DNA of 64,000 nt from Labrus mixtus. Taxonomy: Eukaryota; Chordata; Actinopteri; Labriformes; Labridae. Below the pieces are notes generated by a model. That model saw only the letters and a list, made by a program, of their open reading frames with translations. It was not told the DNA's origin and did not search any database. This document shows positions 1-10,750 of this stretch, in pieces (the first letter of the stretch is position 1; each line of letters begins with the position of its first letter). The DNA lies in the NCBI RefSeq assembly GCF_963584025.1, contig NC_083628.1, positions 20,704,731 through 20,768,730 on the forward strand. The letters run 5' to 3'. The translations under genes and the position numbers were made by a program.

Positions 1-3000
1 ACTGGGAAAAAGATGATGGTCAAGGTTCAAAGGAGCAGACATTATAGGAGGAGATATTGAACCAGCAAGTCCATCAATCTCTGCACAGATTAAAGATTTC
101 CAGGAAATGCAAACACATTGCATTTGGAGGCATTTGGAAAACAAAGGCAGCTGGTTGAACAATTACCTTAAAGAAAACCCTAATAGAGCTGCTAGCATAG
201 CATGTTGGCTAATGGTCCCAATCACAATCTCTTCATAATGGACCTCCCACTGTACATTAGACCTTAGTTGTGCATGCTGCAGGGTATTTGGTTTCTCTTG
301 AGGTGTGAATGTGGTAGAAGAAAATCCCCAGAAGGCTTTGTAAATTGATGCAGTTTAACATAAAATACTGGTGGTGTTGAAGGGAAAGAAGCCAATATCT
401 TGGAAAAATAACAAAAAATGTGAAATCCATTGAAAAAGCAAAAAGAAGACAATATGTCCGCACACTTACTCGAAATGCCACAAAACCTTTTAATCACAGC
501 GTTTGGACCAGAGGTCTTCTTCAGGTGATTATTTTATTGATCACCTGTAAACAACAATCATTGAGCAGCAGTACAGATTTGTGCTTTTAGCTCGGCCCAG
601 CAGGGGAAGGGATTGGGCCTTTAAGTCGTTCTATTAAAGCCTTTCTTCATATTTTGTTAACAACACTACATCCAGTTTCATCTCTTATTTCATTCCCCAT
701 TGCCTTCAGTTATTGTTTTCCCATCACATTAATGTCCCACTGAGCTGAGTAGCTCTGAGTCTCTTCTATCGTAGAAATGTTTCCGACTTTAAAAAGACAC
801 ATTTCTTACAAAGGCTGGATGGTTTTCAACACTTGTGTTGTTTGTAGAGGGAGACAGTGAGAGTTCAGGAGGGTCAAAAGGTCTGATAAGAAAAGGTACA
901 GAAGGAGGATCTTCCTTCTTCGCCTCCTTTATCTTTTCATTCTTTTCTTGTTTTGCAAGAGAGTAGAGGAGCTGGAGGAGACGCGGGGAGGTTGAACAGA
1001 TGCTCCCCACATTTGGAGACAATAACGAAGAGATGAAGCATCAAACAAGAAACAAAGACAAAGAAGCCTCCTCCTCCTCCTCCTTCTTCTCCTTTTCTTC
1101 ATCCCGTTTTTTCATCCCATTTTTCTCTCTTTTGTCTTTTCATCTACATCCAACTTTTAGCATCTCAACTTGTTTCATTTATTGTTTTTTCCACAGAAAC
1201 AGAACCCTTCAGGGCGCAGCAGCTTTTCCATCTCTGGTAGTTATAACAGGAACAGCAGAAAACATAACGTTTCTTTGTTTCTGAACGAGGCAAGTTAGGA
1301 CACCTCGACATCATTTACATCTTTCTGGACTTAAAAGCACAGTATGGAAAGTCCGCCACCAGGGGGCTCTCAATCAAAACAGATGACGTCTAGAACTGGC
1401 GGGCAATCATGGTGGAGTGATTACTCCACGCCCGCACCCTGATGAAAACAAACTCCCAGTCGACCATAGTCAAGACGATTATGTCAACTGACAAGCCAAT
1501 GTATCCAAGTATAAAGGACATGACGTTTTTATCACAGCAGCACATGCAGCGACAGAACGGCAGCTTGCGGTAGAAGTTTCCGCTTCTTTATGTAGCGGTA
1601 TTTGACTTAACATCTGGTGTTTCCACGGCAACTATAAACATGTAGTGTCTGTCATGGCGGCTCTGTTATGTTGTTTTGTATTTCCACCTTAAGTTGAAGT
1701 CGGTGACTTGCACAGCTCGACGTTCATGATCCGTTTTGTTAGTTTGATCATCTCCGTTTGTTTTCTTGTCTTGTTGGTGGAGAGCGGTCCGAAGCTTTGA
1801 CCAAGTTTGTGATATTTTACATTCATAAAAAAAACACTTTGACCCTAACATCAGGTCACAAAACCACTCATACTGGACTCTGTCAGGGTTCTTTTTACTG
1901 TGATGCAGATGATCCTTTCACACAACACGCTCATCAGATTTCTATTAGAAGGATTTGTTGTTCTTGGAAACAACCAGTATGGTGGATGGTGACCCATGGA
2001 TCGTGTCATTTGTCGATTAAGGGAATTGGTTCCGTCCAGTTCTTCGCATTTCTGTCTTAAACCAATCACTGCTTCTGAGGACTTGTTCTCCTGGTTTCTA
2101 TCACGCTTCTTTCCCTCCACACGGAACGATCGTGAAGCTCGTCTTTCTGCTTTTGGACAGAACTGCTTCTAACAGAGTTAAAAGTCTCTTGGAGATGTTT
2201 TGAGTGGTTTGCTGTTAATCTAAAAGTTCTTTATTCAGACTCTAACTAGGAAAAGTTGACTGATGTAGAAAATATGACGTGAATATCTAAGGTTATAAAA
2301 CTAGAACATCACTTCAGCGATGTCAGGGTCTACTGTTTTCGGTTGTTTTCGACGTCAGCTCTGAAAACTCATTTGACTCTTTCAGACTCTGTTCCTGATG
2401 AGTCCTGAATCCAGCATCAATCAGCTGATCTGGGCTGACTTTAGAGAGGAACATTTGTGAATAAAAAAGAATTTTGGGGAATTGAATGAAACTAGATCTT
2501 TTATATGTACATAGTGCACCAATTTTGTACTTATTTAACTTTGAGATGAGCCTCAGGTTTTGGAGTTTTTGCTTCTGCTATCTTGGATTCTTGGAGCCAG
2601 GAAGTACCAAACCAGCATGTGGCTGCGTTAAGGCTGCTCGATATATAGCGATGTCAATGTTACCTGAGTTGAGCTTTTGCAGTGAACACATCACAAGGGT
2701 TTATTTTATGTAAATATGTTTTCTGTCAAATCCTGCATACATGTTTGCATGTGGCTAGAGGCCTAATATATCCACATATTTACACCATATTGATGCAGGC
2801 AGATGAAGCTACGCTCACATTAATTGTGTCGATCAGGTGTTGAAAATCAAGTGCTTTTTGGACAGGTCTAGGATTTACAAGGGACAAAAGATAAGAGATA
2901 AGACAACACTTTACTGTCCTTTTCCATGGAAATTTGTTTTCCATTACGAGCTCAGAATTCCTCACATTACAATCAAACCTTTTTTTTTTTTTTAAATGAA

Positions 3001-3183
3001 CATTTCTTCTCGGAACAGAAAACAAACTTATGAAAAAGAAGTTAAGAGAGTCCCTTGTTTCTACTCAGGTTCAGATTTTTCTTTGGTTTATGCGTCGCTA
3101 GTTGTCTGTGGTTTAAGAACACTGTCGAGGGTTTCTCTGATTGGCTCAAGGTCAGCTCGGTAACTGTGGGAACACTGATACCA

Positions 3184-3230
3184 CTGTGTGTGTATATGAG
3201 AGTGTGTGTGTGAGTGTGTGTGTGTGTGTG

Positions 3231-3270
<40 letters not shown>

Positions 3271-3300
3271 AGAGTGTGTGTGTGAGTGTGTGTGTGTGCA

Positions 3301-3332
<32 letters not shown>

Positions 3333-3364
3333 AGAGTGTATGTGTGAGTGTGTGTGTGTGTGTG

Positions 3365-3421
<57 letters not shown>

Positions 3422-3430
3422 TTGCGTGTG
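3184..3430. repeat. Compound (TG)n minisatellite with a repeated higher-order unit
   Basis: This is about 250 bases of TG/GTGA dinucleotide repeat. A marker block (tatatgagagtgt, then gtgagtgtg, then gcatgtg) recurs three times at intervals of roughly 80 bases, ahead of a long pure TG run. The array therefore grew by duplication of a larger unit as well as by slippage. No coding meaning should be attached to the Cys-Val or His-Thr reading frames across it. Confidence 0.9.
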
Positions 3431-3919
3431 TGTTACAGACTGCAGGAAGTGAGGTTGTTATTGTGTCTCTCTACATTCCTCAGACTTGAACACACTCTGC
3501 ACCTGTTCCTGTCTGTCTGTCTGAAACACACACACACAAATGCACACACACACACATAAACACGCGCACACATACTTACATAAAAACACACACTCACATA
3601 CACACAAATCACAGTCTTTCGTCACCAGTCTTAACAACACATTCAATGGGAAAATATGGCTGTCACGGCATGAGGCATAAATCTTAATAATTTCAGCGGG
3701 AACAACACGAGCATGTGTGTGTGTGTGGTTGTGTGTGTGTGTGTGTGTGGTTGTGTGTATGTATGTATCTTGTTGTACAGGCTTTGGGTCAATAAATGTG
3801 GTTTTATCATCAGCTCACAAAGTTAGTTCTCAGAGGGGAAGAGGAGGAGGAGGAAGTTCAGGGGATTGTAGTTAGCCTTAATGACATTTACAGACACTGC
3901 CTTCAGTGTGTGTGTGCGT

Positions 3920-3921
<2 letters not shown>

Positions 3922-3972
<51 letters not shown>

Positions 3973-3974
3973 CG
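3922..3974. repeat. (TG)n followed by (CG)n, alternating purine-pyrimidine tract
   Basis: A TG run of roughly 40 bases passes directly into an uninterrupted CG run at 3964-3974. Alternating purine-pyrimidine DNA of this kind, especially with CG dinucleotides, is the classic Z-DNA-forming sequence. CG runs are also rare in methylated vertebrate introns. Confidence 0.85.
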
Positions 3975-4914
3975 TCAGTGTGTGTGCATGAGAAAGTGCA
4001 GCAAGTAGAGGATTCAGATGCTTCTTGAACTCCTGCAAGGTGCATTGTGGGAAGGAACAAACCTTCTCCCGCTAATTAGCTTCTCTTAGCACCGTACATC
4101 TGTTCACTTGAGTTTGTGTGTCTGCAAGTTGTATGTATGTGTGTGTGTGTGTGTCCACAAGGTTATGTTGGTGGGTGGGTGGGTGGCTTGTTTCCTTATT
4201 TCAGTCTTCATTCCCACAGTTCCCAGAGTCCCCTGCTCCTCGGAAGCCGCAAAGCCTTGGATCACTTCTCGCTGTCTTTCCACTACGAGTCCTTTAAGAA
4301 AAGTAATATGTTCGTCTCAAGGATTTTCCAAGTTGGATAAACATCTTTAAGTTGTCAAACTCACTCAGTGTAAAGCAGTTGAAGCAAATATTTAGATTGC
4401 TTTCAACACTCAATAAAGCTTTATGAATGTTTATTCATTATTAGTCATTATAGAAGCCTGATAATTAAGACCAAGCAGCACAGTGGCTCATTGGCAGAAT
4501 GAATGGTTTCTAGAAAATCAAGTCAAGGTTTAGTTTTAATTGCAAATGTGTCCATTGCTACATCATCAGCAAAAAAAAACAAAATGATAATTCATAATAT
4601 AAAGTTAAGTTTTAATCTGGCTTCTGCATTTTTTCTCGCATAAATAACAATGAATAAGTACAATTGCAATTTCTTCTCAAGGTTTAAGGTCCATGCCTTT
4701 TATTAAACTGAAATACATCTAGTATTATTCTCTTCATTGGCTTAAAGGGATTGTTTGGATGTTTTTGAAGTGGGGTTGTCTGAGGTACTTGTCAACAGTA
4801 AGTGTATAAGCCACAGGAGATCCCTACCACGATGGGGCCTTCATTGGGGAACCAGCCGGAGTGCCGACACAGAAGCTAGGCTATTTCTGCAGAGGGGGCG
4901 ATGTGGGCGTCAAA

Positions 4915-5010
4915 TTTCAATCAGTAAATCAATCAATCATTATTTGTAAAGCGGCAATTCATAACAAGTGCTTTGTCGAGACGCTTTACAAAAGAGCATA
5001 TGGGATAATA
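4915..5010. repeat. Fish interspersed repeat fragment
   Basis: The text around tcaatcaatcattatttgta and gctttacaaaagagcatatg resembles a dispersed sequence common in teleost genomes (family not assigned). The element may extend in both directions, roughly 4800-5180. Recognition is from memory of the motif only. Confidence 0.35.
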
Positions 5011-5325
5011 TGGAGGAAGGATTTCTCCTTTGTATTCCTTGCGTTCCTGTTGTCCACACTTCCTTGCTTCTGAGGTGGAGGTCGTATCAGGCCGTGCATG
5101 AATGAGGACGGCGGTGGTTGTGGGGACGACACAGTCTGATGGTGATGGCTGGGCGCCAGGGACGTTATATTGTAGCACGTTTTCAGAAAAAATTACTTTA
5201 AAAAATGATGACAGTTTATCTGCTACATTTCAAAAAATGTTCACTGCTTTACTCTGCCAGGCAGCAAGCCCCTTTGTTTTAGTACTACTTCAAGACTTCA
5301 TGACATGTTTGTATTCCTCCACTCC

Positions 5326-5440
5326 AAAGGCTCTAAAAGAGAAACACAAGTAGTTTTTCCTTTTTTTTTCCTGCAGCACTTATTATTATTATATAAATAA
5401 AAAAGGAAAAACTACTTGCGTTTCACTTTTAGAGCCTTTA
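5326..5440. repeat. Long near-perfect inverted repeat (hairpin, about 42-base arms)
   Basis: The left arm (5326-5369, starting aaaggctctaaaagagaaac) and right arm (about 5399-5440, ending cacttttagagccttta) are reverse complements with only two mismatches over about 40 bases. They are separated by about 30 AT-rich bases. The transcript of either strand would fold into a long hairpin. It may be a miniature inverted-repeat transposon (MITE) or a recent inverted duplication. Confidence 0.85.
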
Positions 5441-5464
5441 AGATTCCTTCTTAGATTATTTCGG

Positions 5465-5756
5465 GAGGCTGTGGCTCAGTGGTCGAGTCAGTTGTCTCTG
5501 AAGGGGGGTTCCACTCCCAGCTCCTGCAGTCACATGTTGAAGTGTCACTTGGGCAAGAAACTGAACCTCAGGTTGCTCCCGCTGCTACACCAGCAGCAAC
5601 TCAATGGAGTAGATGATGGGCAGCTGGGCACATTGTGTAGCAGCGTCTGCCATAAGTTTGAGAATGTGCGTGTGAATGGCTGAATGGGACATGTAGTGTA
5701 AAAGCCCTTTGAGTGGTCAGAAGATTAGAAAAACACTAAACATGTCCATTTACCAT
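5465..5756 (+). mobile_element. tRNA-derived SINE-like element
   Basis: The head carries an RNA polymerase III box A-like stretch (gtggctcagtggtcgag) and a box B-like stretch (ggggttccactcc) about 40 bases later. The body (cttgggcaagaaactgaacc) and tail (gcccttttgagtggtcagaag-like, then tccatttaccat) match a dispersed element widespread in teleosts. The family name was not assigned. Confidence 0.65.
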
Positions 5757-6899
5757 CTGTAATGTGAAAACATGTCCTGAAGACAACAACCTTTAAGAGG
5801 CTGATGCGAAGGGAATAAGTGGCAGATTGTCTCCTCAAGAAGCTTTCAATAAGCACGCTGTTAGCTTCAGAGGCTTTCTGTTTGACTGAAACCGTTTTAG
5901 GCTGTTTTTCTGGTTTTAATAATTTCTCTCAGGGAGTGTGGGAAGTGGGATGATGTTTTTTTATAATGCCCCCAAGTGTTTCTTTTTTCATCTTTTCTCT
6001 TTTGTTCCTTCTGTCTGTGTTTTATCATCGGATTTTGTTCTACCACATCTGTGCTCCATGTGTATGCAAATACTCTAAAAGTTAACAAAGCGGCCCATGT
6101 CTCTCTGTTTCTGAGGGGATGGAGGTAGATTAGGTGTAGCTGTGGAGCTGGGTTTTTATTCTGATGTGAGTCAGTGGGAGATAGGAGGGGGGGAGAAGAA
6201 CGCTCTGAACAGCTGTTACAGGGTTTGCGTCATGCAGCGAGAGCTAGCGTCATGGCTGAGTGTTCGCACGCTATACACACACACACACACACACACTCAC
6301 ACACAAACATGCAGAGGCATGCTGTGGGGACCCCCAGTCAAAGGCATGACCAAACACAGGCATTGTGTTCTCGTGCAGCCGCTGTGCTGCTGAGGAGGAG
6401 TGTCACCTGTTTTCAGTGACGACAGGCTGCTGGTTCTGTAGCAGGCTCATGTTTTACTGCAGGAGTGCTGCGCCGCCGCCGCTGAGGCGAGATGCTCAGG
6501 AAGTCACTGCTTTGTTGTTTGCAGTCATCGAAGTAGCCTGATGAGTGAGAGGACAGCAGGCAGTGTGTGTGTTACATACAGTGGAAATACATTTCCAAGT
6601 TTGTCTGTTTTTAAAAAAAAAAAGTTGTTAGAAAAGTTTAAACCATCTAAAAAGTTGAAAATTAAAGTAATTTGTGCAATGACTGAAAACAATTTTTTCT
6701 TCCTGATCCTGTAATTGTAATCACAATTAATGTATCTCTCAACGGTTTAAGAATAATTTCAACGATTTCTTTAATCAAGTATTGAACAGCTTTTAAATAA
6801 TCTGAATAACCTGTTAAAACTACGTTATAAAAATAATGCAAACATTACGATTTATTTTATATTTTCTTCATATTCAAAACAACCATTATGTAAAATTTG

Positions 6900-7079
6900 G
6901 GGTGCCGGTGGACAAGTGGTTAGGGAGCACGCCCCATGTACAGAGGCTGTAGTCCTCAAAGTGGGCGGCCCTGGTTCAAATCCGACCCGTGGCTCCTTTC
7001 CCGTTTGTCATTCCCTACTCTCTCTCTCTCCCTGATCTCTGACTCCAATGTCCTATCTCTACAATAAAGTTGTAAAAAA
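6900..7079 (+). mobile_element. tRNA-derived SINE, family A copy 1
   Basis: The element starts gggtgccggtggacaagtgg (box A-like) and has a box B-like ggttcaaatccgacc. A CT-rich segment (tccctactctctctctctcc) follows, with an ATAAAG-type end. The same architecture recurs at 15658-15873 and 58100-58318 on this strand and reversed at about 17862-18065, 61800-61960 and 63655-63770, so this window alone defines the family. Confidence 0.75.
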
Positions 7080-7485
7080 TGTAATTTCAAGATTAATTTC
7101 TACACCATTAACAGTAAAAAAAAAAAGTCAGTAAAGCTTTAAATGTTTAAATTCAAGAAAGCTTTACAGATAAAACATACAGTATGTTCCATAAACCTTT
7201 TTAAAGAGTGTAAGATGAGTCAAATATATGTCTTTGTTTTGAAAGAAAACATCACATAAAAGGTCTGAAGCTCATTTTGAAGATACTTTTTCAACACAGT
7301 GAACGTGAGAGGAAATGATGTCTGTCTGGAGCTGCTTCCTGCTGAGCCTCGGAGAGGGAAACAGCCGAATGGAAGCGTTTTGCCTCTTGACTTTGTGGCT
7401 GTGCGATCGTGACGAGAACAAGTTGTGTTTTGTTGTGAGTGCAGATTCCTTAAATGACTTTTGTGTGTCTGTGTTTGTGTTGCAG

Positions 7486-7591
7486 GTGTACGCTCCGTCT
7501 GCCAGCACAGCCGACTACAACAGGGACTCACCGGGCTACCCCTCCTCTAAACCCCCAAGCTCCAGCTTCCCAAGCTCGTTCTTCATGCCAG
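7486..7591 (+). CDS. tcf4: TCF4 exon A: VYAPSASTADYN segment
   Basis: The acceptor is TTGCAG at 7480-7485 and the donor is G|GTACAC. The exon begins in phase 0 and ends with one base of a split Asp codon. It codes for residues 1-35, running VYAPSASTADYNRDSPGYPS and on to FFMP, which matches the TCF4 segment that follows the nuclear localisation signal in mammals. The region is Ser/Pro-rich and predicted to be disordered, between AD1 and AD2. The reading frame stays open for 57 codons upstream of the acceptor, back to an ATG at 7315, but the good acceptor makes this intron rather than coding sequence. A CA-rich array starts three bases into the next intron. Confidence 0.95.
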
Positions 7592-8424
7592 GTACACAAA
7601 CACACACGCACACACGCACACACGCACACACGCACACACGCTCATACTAGAAACTTAACAATCGATTGCAGACATAACACAGCTTGAGATCTCTGAAAAA
7701 TGTTGTCAGACCAAAATCATCAATAGTTCTAATTTGTAAATTAGTTTTTTAAGAGCAACAACACATGCTTGGCAGATAAAAGAGGACATCCTCGAGGGTA
7801 GTTTGCAAATTACAATGTTATTATCCAATAAACGAACACAGGCATGGATGGAAACTTTTGCATCCGCAAGTTTGTTTGCTGTCAAAAGTTGTGAAGCAGA
7901 AATGATTGAGGTGTCGTGTGACATAAGAAGTTGCATGTTGACCACAAACACTGAATTAGACTGAATATTACACTCTTTTTCCTCCTCCATCTGCGTGTAT
8001 TCATGTTAATTACAAACTTCTATTGTTTCAGACTTTTATAAAAGGAACAAATAGTCCCTAACCCTAACCCAGTCTACAGTATTAAAAACAACTCAAACAG
8101 CAGAGAAAAGAGCATAATTAATTTAACAAGGCTTCAGAGAATCACAGCATCTGCAGGCAGTGTGAAATTGGTTTGTCAAACATTGATCTTTATTTATTTA
8201 GAATACTATGACACTAGTATTTCACAACCCGCACAGTCTCAAGAAACATTATTCAAAGTTTTGATGGAGGTGGGCACAAAGGAGAACTTTTATGAGTTGC
8301 ATTGGGGAAATTTAAACCCAGCATATGAACTGGATGGTTAGAAAACATATAAAGCTCTGTTTTGTTTTACTGTACATCTCATGTACCTCTCTCTCTCTGT
8401 CTCCCTATGTGGTCTCTCTATCAG
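7592..8424 (+). other. tcf4: tcf4 intron A-B
   Basis: This 0.8 kb intron opens with an irregular CA/CGCACA array (7594-7646), unusually close to the donor. A few telomere-like ccctaaccctaaccc bases stand at 8056-8070. Nothing coding was seen. It ends in a CT-rich tract and ATCAG. Confidence 0.85.
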
Positions 8425-8573
8425 ACGGTCACCACAGCGGCGACCCCTGGAGCAGCAGTAGTAGCAGTATGAGCCAGCAGGGTTACCATGGCAGCATGCT
8501 GGGGGGCGGGAACTCTGCCCACGGACCCTCCCAGAGCTCCTCCTACTGCGGGATTCACCCTCACGACAGATTG
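8425..8573 (+). CDS. tcf4: TCF4 exon B: DGHHSGDPWSSSS...HPHDRL segment
   Basis: The acceptor is CTATCAG and the donor is TTG|GTGAGC. Two leading bases complete Asp36 and the exon ends in phase 0 at residue 85. The product includes GHHSGDPWSSSSSSMSQQGY and SQSSSYCGIHPHDRL, which are close to the TCF4 sequence of other vertebrates. It has a longer serine run and an HG insertion (GNSAHGPSQSSSYC). It is a low-complexity Ser/Gly/His-rich linker with no folded domain. Confidence 0.95.
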
Positions 8574-9527
8574 GTGAGCAGATCTGTCAATCACGCCGTA
8601 TACAATATATGATCTCACACTATATCCTTTGACCGCATAGAGAAAATTGTTATACCTTTTGTTTTTTCACGGTAGGAAAGCGTGTCAGAATGCATGATAT
8701 TATGGTATGCATGTAAGTTGTACAGTATTAAGCTAAGCAGTATATCACAGTGTCATCAGCATAAAAGTGGAAATTTGCATGAATAACATTTTGATTATAT
8801 AAAATGAAGAGTAGTGGTCCTAGGACTGATCCCTGGGGCACACCTTTGGATACTACAAGGGAGATAGAAGTGATGCCTTCTGCCTGCATGCACTGAGATC
8901 TGTCAGATAGATAGCTTTGATAGTCCTACGCTAATCAGTCTTTGCTTTAGTATTGCATGATCCACGGTATCAAAATATTTATAATCAATAAAGAGGGCTG
9001 CACATTGATGCTTGTTGTCTAAAAATTCTATAAAATCATTTACGACTTTTAAGGCTGCTGTAGTTGTGCTGTGTTTTTTCCTAAAACCTGACTGAAAATC
9101 ATGTAAGATATTGTTTGAAAGTAGGACATATTTCAGTAAGATCCATGACATCATTGTTTGGATAATTCTGTTCAAATAGAATATATGCAGAACTTATATA
9201 ATTTACATGACCCTGTAGGCATATGAAAAGTTTGAAGAAATTCCAAAACACTACATGGCAGGAAGCAAAACTAACCAATATATTTCTGTTTCAGATGAAG
9301 TCATCAAACGCCTTTGCACAAGAATATCACACTTGTACATAGCCTGTCTCAGAAAGTATAAATTGTACATATCATATGACTTCTGTATTGTTGAGGAATA
9401 TATTCTAAATGTGTTGATGCCAAGAACAGTTTCAGAGCTAAATGTGTAGTGGGTAAATTTATCAAAATGGTTTGTATTCATTTTTAAAACTGTTAGAGTT
9501 TCATCTTGTTCGTCGGTCTTTCTGCAG
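8574..9527 (+). other. tcf4: tcf4 intron B-C
   Basis: This intron of about 0.95 kb has its middle occupied by an antisense LINE reverse-transcriptase relic (8733-9175). The remainder is AT-rich and unremarkable. It ends in CTTTCTGCAG. Confidence 0.85.
8733..9175 (-). mobile_element. Decayed LINE reverse-transcriptase fragment
   Basis: Read on the minus strand, this codes for recognisable reverse-transcriptase blocks in order. These are FQSGFRKKHSTTTAALKVVNDF, a CAALFIDYKYFDTVDHAILKQRL block (palm motif, with the usual LSKAF altered to YKYF), a DRSQCMQAEGITS block, GVPQGSVLGPLLFILY and finally FHFYADDTVIY with the catalytic YADD. A stop or frame break after GLSKLSI and a short deletion between the GVPQGS and YADD blocks show it is dead. 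It is a non-LTR retrotransposon, probably of the L2/CR1 type, without a determinable 5' or 3' end. Confidence 0.85.
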
Positions 9528-9678
9528 AGCTACCCGTCACATTCGTCTGCAGACATCAGCTCCAGCCTTCCTCCCATGTCCAGCTTCCACAGAAGCGGCG
9601 GAAGTGGGGGCGGGGGCAATCACTACAGCACCGCCTCGTGCACGGCCTCCACCAACGGCACAGACAGCAGCATTATGG
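9528..9678 (+). CDS. tcf4: TCF4 exon C: SYPSHSSADISSSLPPMSSFHR segment
   Basis: The acceptor is TTTCTGCAG and the donor is G|GTAAGT. It starts in phase 0 and ends one base into an Ala codon, covering residues 86-135. The sequence SYPSHSSADISSSLPPMSSF is very near the mammalian one. A glycine-rich insertion (HRSGGSGGGGNHYS) replaces the shorter mammalian HRSGTNHYS. GC content is clearly higher than in the flanking introns. Confidence 0.95.
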
Positions 9679-10189
9679 GTAAGTCACCTGTGTGTATATT
9701 TATTTGATATAAAGAGATTTTATATCAAGTTAGAATTGAATGTATGAAATCAAATAACGCTCAAACCAAACCCTAAACCCCGGCTGCAGTCAACTTCCGC
9801 TAAAACATAATCATTACACAAACTCTCACCTCTCACACCACAACATTGTTTAACATCAACATATTCAACACATACCACTGCTCAACTCTTCAACTCTCTT
9901 CTACCTCTCAAGTCCCCTTTACTAAGCACCTTCTCTCCCTCCCCTTCTCTCTCTCTCTCTCTCTATCGCTTCTTTCACTTTTTGTATCCTTTCTTAGGTA
10001 TTTCATAGAGTTTTGTAGTTTTTCTGTTCGTAGTATGATGTGTGTCTATTGATGTCTTATTTTGCTGTCTTTATTTGTCTTATTTATTTTATTTTATTTT
10101 TTACTGTATTTTGGAGCCGTTGTCCTGACCTTGTCTGTTTTTTTGTGTGCCTCATTTGTATATCACCAGTTTGTCAATTTATTGCACCT

Positions 10190-10310
10190 AATAAAAAAAA
10201 TTAAAATTAAAAATTAAAATTAAAAATTAAAAATTAAAAATTAAAAATTAAAAATTAAAAATTAAAATAAAAAATTAAAATTAAAATTAAAATAAAATAA
10301 AATAAAAAAT
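10190..10310. repeat. (TTAAAAA)n-type AT-rich tandem array
   Basis: About 120 bases consist almost only of ttaaaaa/ttaaaa units in tandem, drifting into aataaaat units at the end. It directly follows an AATAAA-containing stretch. It could be a degenerate retroposon tail or a simple repeat. Confidence 0.85.
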
Positions 10311-10380
10311 AATTGAATGTGTGAAAGGAGTGGACCTGGCCTCTTGGCTATAAAAGTGAACCTAAAGGAAATAGTCCCTC

Positions 10381-10750
10381 AATATGTTCAGCAGGGGGGC
10401 GACTCCACTGGTTTCCACAAATTAACATTAAAACCTCTCAGTTGATTTGATACTTCTGCAAACATTTTTCTTATAATAGATTCAATTGGTAGTTTAATTT
10501 TTTTTTTGATGCACCATGATTTTCCTCTTGTAAATCAGGGTCCCATTTTATGTAAAATATACGACAAAGCGGGGTCTGAAGTCGTGGCAATGTGGATACA
10601 TGCTCTCGTCCAAATAAATTATTATTTTCTGTCCTCAAAAAGAACATGATGGTGACAGCCACCAATCTAAACTTGAAGCTTAATGATGATAGTCGACAAA
10701 CCAGTGGATAACCTCTCCGTGGCTGTGTCCACTTCTTCTATACAGTCTGT
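10381..10750. mobile_element. Putative non-autonomous element with internal inverted repeats
   Basis: The stretch contains ccactggttt (about 10408-10417) and its exact complement aaaccagtgg (about 10699-10708). It ends with ggctgtgtccacttcttcta, a motif I recognise from dispersed fish repeats. Boundaries and family are not established. Confidence 0.4.

Larger units (their letters stand above)
1..7485 (+). other. tcf4: tcf4 intron (upstream of first visible exon)
   Basis: No coding exon was recognised in this stretch on either strand. I looked for the exon carrying the nuclear localisation signal (a basic KKVRKVPP-type stretch) and for the alternative TCF4-A first exon (an MYCAY...YYYNG-type start) and saw neither, so both probably lie further upstream. 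The stretch holds compound TG arrays (3184-3430, 3922-3974), shorter TG/CA runs near 3715-3760, 4137-4154 and 6273-6305, a long hairpin (5326-5440), a fish repeat near 4915-5010 and two tRNA-derived SINEs (5465-5756, 6900-7079). A stretch near 1340-1440 resembles a dispersed repeat but I cannot name it. The acceptor at 7484-7485 follows a T/G-rich tract ending in TTGCAG. Confidence 0.8.

Noticed and set aside
3141..4060. Cys-Val and His-Thr repeat open frames around TG/CA arrays (also near 19962, 25521, 28846, 31108, 32411)
   Set aside because: They are translations of dinucleotide repeats. They have no splice context, no conserved residues outside the repeat and appear on both strands at once.
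4108..4350. Forward open frame with the text KALDHFSLSFHYESFKKS after a CACAG that looks like an acceptor
   Set aside because: I considered it as an upstream tcf4 exon. The text does not match any TCF4 segment I know, and the frame is not bordered by a matching donor in phase.
1..7485. A CTG/CAG trinucleotide expansion site like that in intron 3 of human TCF4
   Set aside because: No CTG/CAG tract of note is present. The corresponding intron would lie upstream of this window.
8040..8075. Telomere-like ccctaaccctaaccc bases
   Set aside because: Only about two units; too short to be an interstitial telomere of interest.
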